Virus record (IMG/VR): IMGVR_UViG_3300013131_000051
Location: 1-56,132 of that record
Strand: one strand, 5' to 3'
From: a virus
DNA: 56,132 bases
Positions 50,020-56,132 of the stretch are shown here, one piece after another. How positions within the stretch are numbered: the first letter of the stretch is position 1; every line of letters begins with the position of its first letter. The position numbers were made by a program, and so were the translations under genes. The notes under the pieces are model-generated. The model saw only the letters and a list, made by a program, of their open reading frames with translations. It did no database searches and had not been told where the DNA came from.

Positions 50020-50683
50020 TGAAGATTACTTTGAAGTGATAGATACACCTGAAAAGGCATATTTTCTTGGTTTTATTTTTGCGGACGGGTGTTTAATTAA
50101 TAACCCAAAAGAATATAGGTATAAATTAGTTATTAAGATTCATAATAAAGATGAAGATATGCTCAAAAGATTTATATCTCTATTAGATAGTGAGGTTGAA
50201 ATATGGAGAAGTAAAAATAGAGATATTTCTGAAGTTGGATTTTCCAGTAAAAAAATGATAAATGATTTAAAGAATCTTGGAATACATCAAAATAAAACAT
50301 ACACAATAGAATATCCCAAAATTGATGAAAAACTTGAAAAACATTTTTTACGAGGATATTTTGATGGTGATGGATGTATTAGAATTAATAAAGATAAACG
50401 GGATCAATCTAAACGAGGAGATTTAAGAATTGTTGGAGGTTCAGTTAAGTTCATACAAACTTTAAATGAAAGAATGGGTAAACTATTTGGGGTTAATGTT
50501 AATAAACTTTATGGACCAAAAAATAAACAATATAAATTTGTTGGTTGGGCAGGTATGTCGGATATTGAACAAATCTACAATGGATTTTATTCTGATACAG
50601 ACTTGTTTTTAATTAGAAAAAAAATTATTTTTGATGAGGTTATTGATATAATCAGAGAAAAATATAAATACAGAAAAAAATAA
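50000..50683 (+). CDS. LAGLIDADG homing endonuclease (free-standing)
   Basis: A 227-residue protein with two LAGLIDADG motifs, AYFLGFIFADGCL near residues 19-31 and FLRGYFDGDGCIRI near 115-128, so a single-chain, two-repeat enzyme. It begins 20 bases inside the RHH gene and its stop precedes the Dam methyltransferase start by only 5 bases. It looks like an invader that landed between the RHH gene and the methyltransferase. It is not inside an intron or intein, as both flanking genes appear complete. Confidence 0.85.
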   Translation: MKRKKFNEDYFEVIDTPEKAYFLGFIFADGCLINNPKEYRYKLVIKIHNKDEDMLKRFISLLDSEVEIWRSKNRDISEVGFSSKKMINDLKNLGIHQNKTYTIEYPKIDEKLEKHFLRGYFDGDGCIRINKDKRDQSKRGDLRIVGGSVKFIQTLNERMGKLFGVNVNKLYGPKNKQYKFVGWAGMSDIEQIYNGFYSDTDLFLIRKKIIFDEVIDIIREKYKYRKK

Positions 50684-50688
50684 ATATT

Positions 50689-51528
50689 TTGGTTTCATAC
50701 ATTGGTGGTAAGAGTAAAATTGGAAAGTGGATAGTCCCTTTCTACGATAAAAATATGGAAGTTTATTTAGAAACTTTTGGTGGAATGTTTTGGTGTTTCT
50801 ATAACATGGATCTTAAACAATTCCCAAATCTAAAACAAGTCGTTTATAACGACTTTAACCCACTCAATTACAACTTATTCAAGTGTGTTCAAAATCCAAC
50901 AGAACTACTTCGAGCAATCAACTCTATTGATTGTCAAAAACAAGGGGTAGATGTTACACCTGAAATATATCGTGAACAATTTGTTAGCTTTCAGGCTGAA
51001 ATCTTCAATCAAGGTTTTAGCGTAGAACCTGGCGATTATGAAGTGGCGGCTAAATACGTTTATATTTTAACACAAGTTTTTAGTGGGTCGAAACCTGAAA
51101 CATCAAATTTTATTGATCTTAAAGGAAAATACAAATCAAAGTATCTTACCTTCAGAGATAAGTTATCTAAACCTGATTGGGTGGATCACTTTTTAAAAAT
51201 TACCGATGTTGAGAACATGGATTTTGCCGACGTAATTCAAAAGTATGACTCACCATCCACATATATTTATTTGGATCCTCCATATTGGAAAACCGAAAAC
51301 TATTACTCAAACCATGATTTTGATAGACAAGATCACGAAAGATTGGCAAACGTTTTACATGGAGTTCAGGGTAAGTTTTCATTGTCTTATTACGACTTTG
51401 AATTACTTCACGAATGGTTCCCTGAAGATCAATATACTTGGGTTAGAAAGGAGTTTGCAAAGGCCGCTTCTGCCAAGAAAGGAGAAAAACAAAACATGGG
51501 AGAAGAATTACTAATCATGAATTACTAA
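50689..51528 (+). CDS. D12-class (Dam-like) DNA adenine methyltransferase
   Basis: A 279-residue adenine-N6 methyltransferase of the D12/Dam family: N-terminal SYIGGKSKIGKWI (the AdoMet-binding (G)GKxxh motif), ETFGGMFWCFYN (motif I region), and the catalytic DPPY (residues 196-199). Target specificity cannot be told. The only plausible start is TTG at 50689, because the enzyme family begins with this motif and no ATG lies upstream. The homing gene may have replaced the original ATG. It probably protects phage DNA from host restriction. Confidence 0.85.
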   Translation: MVSYIGGKSKIGKWIVPFYDKNMEVYLETFGGMFWCFYNMDLKQFPNLKQVVYNDFNPLNYNLFKCVQNPTELLRAINSIDCQKQGVDVTPEIYREQFVSFQAEIFNQGFSVEPGDYEVAAKYVYILTQVFSGSKPETSNFIDLKGKYKSKYLTFRDKLSKPDWVDHFLKITDVENMDFADVIQKYDSPSTYIYLDPPYWKTENYYSNHDFDRQDHERLANVLHGVQGKFSLSYYDFELLHEWFPEDQYTWVRKEFAKAASAKKGEKQNMGEELLIMNY

Positions 51529-51546
51529 CTTTTTTATAATTACAAA

Positions 51547-51553
51547 TATTTAT
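51547..51553 (+). promoter_or_regulatory. TATTTAT element before LRR gene
   Basis: TATTTAT 17 bases before the ATG at 51571, in a 42-base gap. Confidence 0.5.
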
Positions 51554-51570
51554 TTAAAAATAAAATTAAT

Positions 51571-52989
51571 ATGTCACTTAGATTCACCAATCTTCTTAGA
51601 GATCTTATACTTGAAAACGCAAGATTTCAAGCACTTTCTGATAAATACTTAAAACCAAAAAATAAAGGTCAAAAGGGTATTATGCCTTTCGAGAATTTGA
51701 TTGCCATTATTGCCTCAGACCCAACCACAAGGTTACCTGAAGGTAAGTTTGTAAATATAGATGTAGATGACCGAGGAGATATCAAAATTGACACTAATAT
51801 ATCTACTCAAGACATGGACCGAGTAAAAATAGGAAAATGGACTAATTGGATATTACAAAATTTTGTAACTCCAAAGTTACCCGAAGATCACCCATTAAAT
51901 ATTGTAGACCCACAATCAGGACAACATAAATCAGCGATGAAAACATATCAAAATAATTTCTTCGAAAACTTGTATAAAATAACTGGTGACCTTAAAAAGT
52001 TTGAAAGATTTAAAAATAGATTACCTCAAGAGTTACGTGATATTAATAAATTAACTCCTGAAACATTATATGATAATGTTAAGGATTTTAGTTTGGAAAA
52101 AACTAAAGCAACTAAAGACGAAAAGAAAGAAGCGTCAAAAACATACCAACACCCTGGAGCTGAAATAGTTTATCGTGGTTCAGATTGGACGGTTGCTAAA
52201 ATTGAAGATAAAGGACAACTTGGTAAGGACGCCGCTTGTTTCTACGGAGGATCATATCAAGAAGAAGGTAAAGGTGAAACAAGATGGTGTACATCTTCAC
52301 CAGGATTATCTTGGTTTGATCGTTATATCAAAGATGGACCTTTATATGTTGTTATTCCAAATAAAGGTCAGAAACATAGAGGTGACAAAGAATATGGTGA
52401 TGTATCTGGTCTTCCAGCACTTCGTTATCAGTTCCATTTCCCTTCTAACCAATACATGGATCCATCTGATAGACAAATCAACTTGGTTGATTTCTTGAAC
52501 ACAAATGAGGAAGGTCTTAAAACATTCTTTAAACCTGAGTTTATGAAGTCGTTGGCCGGTGAAAAAGGGGATAAAGTTGTTATTGATTACCCTGGTGATT
52601 CGGCATCCAAGTTTGTTGCTCTTTACGGGTTTGATGAGTTATTTGCAACATTACCTGAAAACCTTAAAAGATTCACATTCAAAAACACATCAAGAGGTGG
52701 GGACAATATCTCATTGAATATACCTAATGACATTAGTAGATTTAAACAACTACAAGCACTTAACTTTGTTAATTGTGTTGTGTCAATACCTGAATCTGTT
52801 TGTGACTTACCTAACTTACAATACCTATCTTTGGTTGATAATAAAAACCTTCAAAGATTACCCGAATGTATTGGAGACATGCCAAACCTAATGGTGTTGA
52901 ATATACCGGGGTCCGAAGGTAAAAACATAATTCCTGATTCAGTTCTAAGAAGAGCCGAGGAAGATGAAGACTTTAACTTATTTACTTAA
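51571..52989 (+). CDS. Leucine-rich-repeat protein with WCTS domain and capsid-targeting-like N-terminus
   Basis: A 472-residue protein of at least three parts. The N-terminus (MSLRFTNLLRDLILENA) is an amphipathic segment ending at a (L)ILE site. The middle (about 185-330) has a conserved-looking block with TRWCTSSPG, KDGPLYVVIPNKG and RYQFHFPSNQYMDPSD, a pattern I have seen in phage proteins of unknown role. The last about 100 residues are leucine-rich repeats (FKQLQALNFVNC, LPNLQYLSLVDN, MPNLMVLNIPG). LRR proteins usually bind other proteins. If it is packaged and injected, this could be a host-directed effector; that is an inference. Confidence 0.65.
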   Translation: MSLRFTNLLRDLILENARFQALSDKYLKPKNKGQKGIMPFENLIAIIASDPTTRLPEGKFVNIDVDDRGDIKIDTNISTQDMDRVKIGKWTNWILQNFVTPKLPEDHPLNIVDPQSGQHKSAMKTYQNNFFENLYKITGDLKKFERFKNRLPQELRDINKLTPETLYDNVKDFSLEKTKATKDEKKEASKTYQHPGAEIVYRGSDWTVAKIEDKGQLGKDAACFYGGSYQEEGKGETRWCTSSPGLSWFDRYIKDGPLYVVIPNKGQKHRGDKEYGDVSGLPALRYQFHFPSNQYMDPSDRQINLVDFLNTNEEGLKTFFKPEFMKSLAGEKGDKVVIDYPGDSASKFVALYGFDELFATLPENLKRFTFKNTSRGGDNISLNIPNDISRFKQLQALNFVNCVVSIPESVCDLPNLQYLSLVDNKNLQRLPECIGDMPNLMVLNIPGSEGKNIIPDSVLRRAEEDEDFNLFT

Positions 52990-52990
52990 A

Positions 52991-53215
52991 ATGAATAGAC
53001 TAACAGAATCCGATATTAGAAGAATTACAAGAAAAATTATTTTCGAAGACAGAAAAGAATCTACTTGGGAGAAAATTAAAAGAAAATTAAAGGGAATTTC
53101 AGATGAACAATTAATATATAATATGGAAAATGATCTTCCATGGGATTGGAAAGGGTCAAAAGAAGGGTTTTATGAAAAAAATGAACCAAGAAAAAATTAC
53201 AAAGGATCTAACTAG
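52991..53215 (+). CDS. Small basic protein with (L/I)xE N-terminal module
   Basis: A 74-residue protein starting one base after the stop of the LRR gene (ATG at 52991; the frame open further upstream overlaps that gene and is not used). Its N-terminus, MNRLTESDIRRITRKIIFED, is amphipathic and ends in IFED, the pattern shared by its neighbours. The remainder is charged. It is followed by a terminator. Function unknown; possible internal capsid protein. Confidence 0.55.
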   Translation: MNRLTESDIRRITRKIIFEDRKESTWEKIKRKLKGISDEQLIYNMENDLPWDWKGSKEGFYEKNEPRKNYKGSN

Positions 53216-53218
53216 TCC

Positions 53219-53243
53219 AACCCACCTTTATGGTGGGTTTTTT
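53219..53243 (+). terminator. Rho-independent terminator
   Basis: AACCCACC and GGTGGGTT form an 8-bp stem around a 5-base loop, followed by a T run. It starts three bases after the stop codon of the gene ending at 53215 and closes the unit that began at 51571. Confidence 0.88.
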
Positions 53244-53254
53244 ATTTCACAAGG

Positions 53255-53261
53255 TATTTAT
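53255..53261 (+). promoter_or_regulatory. TATTTAT element before MKIIIT gene
   Basis: TATTTAT directly after a terminator and only 4 bases before the ATG at 53266. If it is a -10 box the RNA is leaderless or nearly so. Confidence 0.5.
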
Positions 53262-53265
53262 TATT

Positions 53266-53640
53266 ATGAAAATCATAATCACGAAAAATCAGTTAAAGTT
53301 AATCAACGAAAACTATAGAAGAGATCGTTTTGACGCTGAGTATAGTGAGGAATACCCAAAGTATAAAAAGTTGTTTAGAAAGATGTTGAAACAGGATGTT
53401 GATTCATCACATAAAGGATATCAAGCTATACGATTAAAAAATGAGAATGGCGAAAGTTTATTTACTTATATGATGGGATCCAAAACATTATATTATAATT
53501 ATTCACTAGAAGATGAGATGGAGGATATTATTCCGAGTCATATTAGGTCAAGACACATCAAACACGCGGCATACGATTACTTCAAAGAGTTATTTCCTGA
53601 TGTAGAAATAAAAGAGGTTAGTGGAGCACACATGGGATAA
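53266..53640 (+). CDS. Hypothetical protein with MKIII-type (L/I)xE module
   Basis: A 124-residue protein. The chosen start is the ATG at 53266 (the longer frame from 53230 lacks the shared N-terminus and would run through the terminator). It begins MKIIITKNQLKLINEN, the module seen again in the next two genes. The rest is a charged globular domain (RHIKHAAYDYFKELFPDVEIKEV) unlike the neighbours. Its stop overlaps the next ATG. Function unknown; the module suggests the same destination as its neighbours. Confidence 0.6.
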   Translation: MKIIITKNQLKLINENYRRDRFDAEYSEEYPKYKKLFRKMLKQDVDSSHKGYQAIRLKNENGESLFTYMMGSKTLYYNYSLEDEMEDIIPSHIRSRHIKHAAYDYFKELFPDVEIKEVSGAHMG

Positions 53641-54215
53641 TGAAAATAATAATAACAGAAAGACAACAAAATTTACTTCTTGAGTCCAACTTCGAAAAAA
53701 ATAAAAAGTTGGTGGGAAAGATGTGGGATGACGGAATGAATATGGATGAGATATCAGAACTAATTGGTTTAAGTGAAGAACAAGTAATATTACTTCTAAA
53801 AGATAAACCTATAAAAATTGATTGTAATTTTGCTGAAAGACTTACTACTTCACTTTTTTGGAGAACTGACTTTATAAGAAAAGAGTATAGTTTTGATGAT
53901 GGTGAAACTACACTTGAATTTACTTGGGGTGGTTTTAGTGGAATTATTTATTTTACTTATGAAGATGAAGAGTATGAAATAACAGGTATGGCGACTCCGT
54001 TTTGGAATGGTGACTGCTCAATACCTGTGGATTTGGATCGTATCAGAGATAAATCAACCGGTGAATATGAAGATGAGTTTGGTAATTCAGGTATTTATTT
54101 AGAAAATACACCATCCAAATTCAATTCAATTCAAGAGTTGATTGATTTTTTGAATAAATATTACCCGAAAGAACTTCTTTATGTAATACCAAGATTGATA
54201 GCTAAATATACTTAA
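53640..54215 (+). CDS. Hypothetical protein with MKIII-type (L/I)xE module
   Basis: A 191-residue protein starting MKIIITERQQNLLLES. The first 35 bases match those of the gene at 54230 at all but 2 positions, although the protein bodies are unrelated. After the module comes a helix-turn-helix-like part (GMNMDEISELIGLSEEQVILLLKD), then a beta-rich acidic domain (SFDDGETTLEFTWGGFSGIIYFTYEDEEYEITGMAT). Function unknown. Confidence 0.6.
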   Translation: MKIIITERQQNLLLESNFEKNKKLVGKMWDDGMNMDEISELIGLSEEQVILLLKDKPIKIDCNFAERLTTSLFWRTDFIRKEYSFDDGETTLEFTWGGFSGIIYFTYEDEEYEITGMATPFWNGDCSIPVDLDRIRDKSTGEYEDEFGNSGIYLENTPSKFNSIQELIDFLNKYYPKELLYVIPRLIAKYT

Positions 54216-54229
54216 AATTATTTAATGAA

Positions 54230-54835
54230 GTGAAAATAATAATATCAGAAAGACAACAAAATTTGATTTCGGAGAATATGACCGAAGAAAATCTTCGTAA
54301 GTTTTGTTATAGTATTTGGAATAAACAAAAAAAGATGGGCGAAGAACCTCATCTTGATGATGTTATTTATGATATTTCAGGAATTAAAAAAAACACACCT
54401 GAAGACTTCCAAACAATAAGACCTATTTGGTATAGATATAATGGAGGTTTTAAAAATCTATTTGAAAAACTAAAAGAAGAAGTCTTAGATAAAACTTTTA
54501 GACTTGTTGTTCCTGAATTAGACTTAGATACTAAAATTAAAGTGACCTATGTTTTTGAACGAAAAGGAGGGGGTTATAAATATGATGTTGTCGATCTATC
54601 GATAGATATTGATGGAAATGGTACAATAAGTTATGAATTTCTTGATCCTGAGACTGAGGAACAAAGTTTAGTGAGAGGTAGTCTTTGGGACGCACTTTAT
54701 GAGGCTCAAGAGGCATATGAAACAGGTGACTTTTTTGGTGCACTAAATTACCAATGTTATGATTTTTTCTACAAATTATTAGAAAAATACGGTATTCCTA
54801 TTGACGTGGAAGTTGATTTAGAAAATTTAGATTGA
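54230..54835 (+). CDS. Hypothetical protein with MKIII-type (L/I)xE module
   Basis: A 201-residue protein. Start GTG at 54230 (the near ATG at 54225 stops at once). It starts with the same module (MKIIISERQQNLISEN) as the gene at 53640, then continues as an acidic alpha/beta protein (FRLVVPELDLDTKIKVTYVFERKGGGYKYDVVDLS, YEAQEAYETGDFFGALNYQC). A 14-base gap separates it from the preceding stop. Function unknown. Confidence 0.6.
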   Translation: MKIIISERQQNLISENMTEENLRKFCYSIWNKQKKMGEEPHLDDVIYDISGIKKNTPEDFQTIRPIWYRYNGGFKNLFEKLKEEVLDKTFRLVVPELDLDTKIKVTYVFERKGGGYKYDVVDLSIDIDGNGTISYEFLDPETEEQSLVRGSLWDALYEAQEAYETGDFFGALNYQCYDFFYKLLEKYGIPIDVEVDLENLD

Positions 54836-54848
54836 TATATTTAACAAC

Positions 54849-55073
54849 ATGGGGCCAATTGAAAAAAAAATAGATTCTTTAATTAAAGAACAAACAAATA
54901 ACTTAGAGACATTAGAAATTCTTTTTAATTTAAAAGAAGAAATTCGAGAAGTTGAAAAAAAATTAGCTAACGAAGCTTATTTCCAAGGATATACCGATAA
55001 AGAAAGAAACAAAGGGTTGAATTGGGATTATTACCAAAAGAAGTTTTCAAAAATAGAGTATATTAAAAATTAA
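54849..55073 (+). CDS. Small coiled-coil protein (74 residues)
   Basis: A 74-residue helical protein (IDSLIKEQTNNLETLEILFNLKEEIREVEKKL) without the N-terminal module of its neighbours. It starts 13 bases after the previous stop and ends one base before the TTTG box of a promoter. No function recognised. Confidence 0.5.
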   Translation: MGPIEKKIDSLIKEQTNNLETLEILFNLKEEIREVEKKLANEAYFQGYTDKERNKGLNWDYYQKKFSKIEYIKN

Positions 55074-55074
55074 A

Positions 55075-55106
55075 TTTGTTTAGAGTTCAAATTTTTTGTA
55101 TCTTTG
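55075..55106 (+). promoter_or_regulatory. Bacteroidetes-type promoter before SAP gene
   Basis: TTTG (55075-55078), a 20-base spacer, and TATCTTTG (55099-55106), matching the -33 TTTG and -7 TAnnTTTG consensus at normal spacing. The start codon is 4 bases further on at 55111, so the transcript would have little or no leader. Confidence 0.7.
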
Positions 55107-55110
55107 TGAT

Positions 55111-55395
55111 ATGGAAGACTTAAATAAACTTGAATTACCAGAAATCAAAAATCTTTGCAAACAACATGACATCAGTCCTGTTGGAGATAAAAAATCATTA
55201 ATTAAAAAACTTAAATACTATTTGGATCCTGTTGAGGACGTATTGAATACTCATCCTGGTAGAAAACTTCCGAAAGGAAAAAAAATAGTTGGCGCTAACG
55301 TAAATAAAACCGATGAGATTAACCAAGTATTGAAACAAAAAGGACAATTTATGTATTATTCTTTGGGGTATCAATATTTTATGGTGATAGAATAA
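55111..55395 (+). CDS. SAP-domain protein
   Basis: A 94-residue protein. The first 38 residues fit a SAP domain (LNKLELPEIKNLCKQHDISP, then GDKKSLIKKLKYYL), a helix-turn-helix DNA-binding module. The second half is a small basic domain. I use ATG 55111 rather than the longer frame from a TTG at 55096, because that codon lies inside the promoter. Candidate early gene, DNA-binding regulator or host-takeover protein. Confidence 0.65.
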   Translation: MEDLNKLELPEIKNLCKQHDISPVGDKKSLIKKLKYYLDPVEDVLNTHPGRKLPKGKKIVGANVNKTDEINQVLKQKGQFMYYSLGYQYFMVIE

Positions 55396-55405
55396 AAAAC
55401 TTTGA

Positions 55406-55412
55406 TATTTAT
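55406..55412 (+). promoter_or_regulatory. TATTTAT element before gene at 55427
   Basis: TATTTAT 14 bases before the ATG at 55427, in a 31-base gap. Confidence 0.5.
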
Positions 55413-55426
55413 TAAATAAAACTAAT

Positions 55427-55765
55427 ATGAAAAAACAAATTATTGAGGAAATTAAAGATATCAAATATCTTTTTAACTATGACAGAGGTAGAATTATATC
55501 TGAACAACCTGAAGTTGAAGAAATGTCAGACCTATATGAAATGGGTTTAGAAGACGCTGAACTTGATGAAGAAATGGATGTTCCTGTAATGCTTCCTGGC
55601 ACAAAAGAAAAAGAAAGAACAATCACAACACCGGGAACTAAACCTGGAACAAAACCAGGAACACCATATAGACCAAAACCCGGACCTAAGAAGAATCCAA
55701 AAGCCGAAGATAAAGAAATGCCAACTTGGTTAAGTTTTAATAAAATTGGAATTAAATTAAAATAA
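55427..55765 (+). CDS. Hypothetical protein with (L/I)xE module and PGTKPGT repeats
   Basis: A 112-residue protein. The N-terminus (IIEEIKDIKYLFNYDRGRIISE) is helical and ends IISEQ, like its neighbours. The middle is acidic (EDAELDEEMD), then a Pro/Gly/Thr/Lys repeat (TKPGTKPGTPYRPKPGPKK). It is unstructured in appearance. A proline-glycine-rich tail suggests a linker or an internal capsid protein. The TAA is followed one base later by the next ATG. Confidence 0.55.
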   Translation: MKKQIIEEIKDIKYLFNYDRGRIISEQPEVEEMSDLYEMGLEDAELDEEMDVPVMLPGTKEKERTITTPGTKPGTKPGTPYRPKPGPKKNPKAEDKEMPTWLSFNKIGIKLK

Positions 55766-55766
55766 G

Positions 55767-56132
55767 ATGAGAAATATAAAAAAAAGATTATACACTGAGG
55801 GCATTTCAAAAAAGGAGTTTATAAGACTTATGGAAGCTCCAATTGACTATGAAGGGCCCGAAAGAATGGCAGGTGATGTTGAAAGAAAAATTCTATCAAA
55901 ACAAACTCCATATTCAAACTTTCCTGCAATACCTAATATGGACAGAGACTTTGTTGAGTTAATATCCTCAAAACGATTCAAAGACTCGGTTGAGAAAGTT
56001 AGAATGGCAATGGGAGATACAAGAGTAATTCAAGGAGGAAACGCTCTTATGCAACTTATGATGACCGTTGGACAAGCAATGCAAAGACTTGTTATGATTC
56101 AATCACAAAATAAAGAAGAGTTGGAAGCTTTG
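55767..56132 (+). CDS. Hypothetical protein with (L/I)xE module, N-terminal part
   Basis: A frame that starts at ATG 55767 and is still open at the window end (122 residues seen). It begins MRNIKKRLYTEGISKKEFIR and then LMEAPI, so an LME-A site matching the T4 prohead cleavage pattern. The rest is helical and Met-rich (MQLMMTVGQAMQRLVMIQ). Unrecognised; the real length is unknown. Confidence 0.6.
   Translation, partial: MRNIKKRLYTEGISKKEFIRLMEAPIDYEGPERMAGDVERKILSKQTPYSNFPAIPNMDRDFVELISSKRFKDSVEKVRMAMGDTRVIQGGNALMQLMMTVGQAMQRLVMIQSQNKEELEAL

Noticed and set aside
53230-53265. Extended start for the gene at 53266
   Set aside because: The extension would run through the terminator and the TATTTAT element, and would hide the MKIII module that the next two genes share.
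1-56132. tRNA genes, integrase or transposase
   Set aside because: No cloverleaf-like sequence with a conserved T-loop was noticed in the gaps, and no frame shows recombinase or transposase motifs; a dedicated scan would be needed to exclude a tRNA fully.

Overview
The window is a stretch of an AT-rich, T4-related myovirus genome (contractile tail, T4-type replication and recombination genes) that most likely infects a member of the Bacteroidetes. The viral call rests on a gp25/gp6-type baseplate pair, a long tail-fibre cluster, T4-type gp41 (partial), gp61, gp47 and gp46 homologues, and almost no intergenic space. The host inference rests on several independent clues: SprB-like adhesin repeats in tail proteins, a small DUF5522-like Cys protein, a histone H1-like Hc1 protein, promoter-like sequences of the Bacteroidetes TTTG/TAnnTTTG type, and a general lack of Shine-Dalgarno sequences.

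Layout. 1-3.7 kb: end of a DnaB-type helicase, a class II ribonucleotide reductase interrupted by an endonuclease-bearing intein exactly before the catalytic cysteine, and a small Cys-rich protein, closed by a terminator. 3.8-28.3 kb: the tail module (gp25, gp6, an 1854-residue protein with a membrane-like segment, several unrecognised structural proteins, a gpI-like protein, SprB-repeat proteins, fibre proteins with Pro-Thr linkers, and a glycosyltransferase). 28.4-30.8 kb: a RuvC-like nuclease and a convergent minus-strand pair of adhesin-like genes. 30.8-40.4 kb: replication and recombination (primase, PD-(D/E)XK nuclease, SbcD/gp47, SbcC/gp46), an HNH-plus-methyltransferase pair, and a sigma-70 factor near gp46/47, comparable to where T4 has its late sigma gp55. 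40.5-44.7 kb: membrane and coiled-coil proteins around a probable amidase endolysin, likely a lysis region. 44.7-56.1 kb: accessory genes, including Hc1, a complete DnaJ, a ribbon-helix-helix protein, a LAGLIDADG endonuclease, a Dam-type methyltransferase, a leucine-rich-repeat protein, a SAP protein, and a family of otherwise unrelated proteins that share a short N-terminal module ending in (L/I)xE.

Two genome-scale patterns stand out. First, a TATTTAT element lies 4-30 bases (mostly 4-18) upstream of about fifteen genes, mainly structural and accessory ones. It is on the minus strand upstream of a minus-strand gene, and it is not seen at the heads of the replication operons. It is a good candidate for a late promoter read by the phage sigma factor. 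Second, at least eight proteins begin with a short, mostly amphipathic segment ending in LxE or IxE. This resembles the T4 capsid-targeting sequence cut by the prohead protease, and suggests a set of capsid-internal, possibly injected, proteins. Both are inferences from reading the sequence, with no searches run. No tRNA, CRISPR array, integrase, transposase or reverse transcriptase was recognised.
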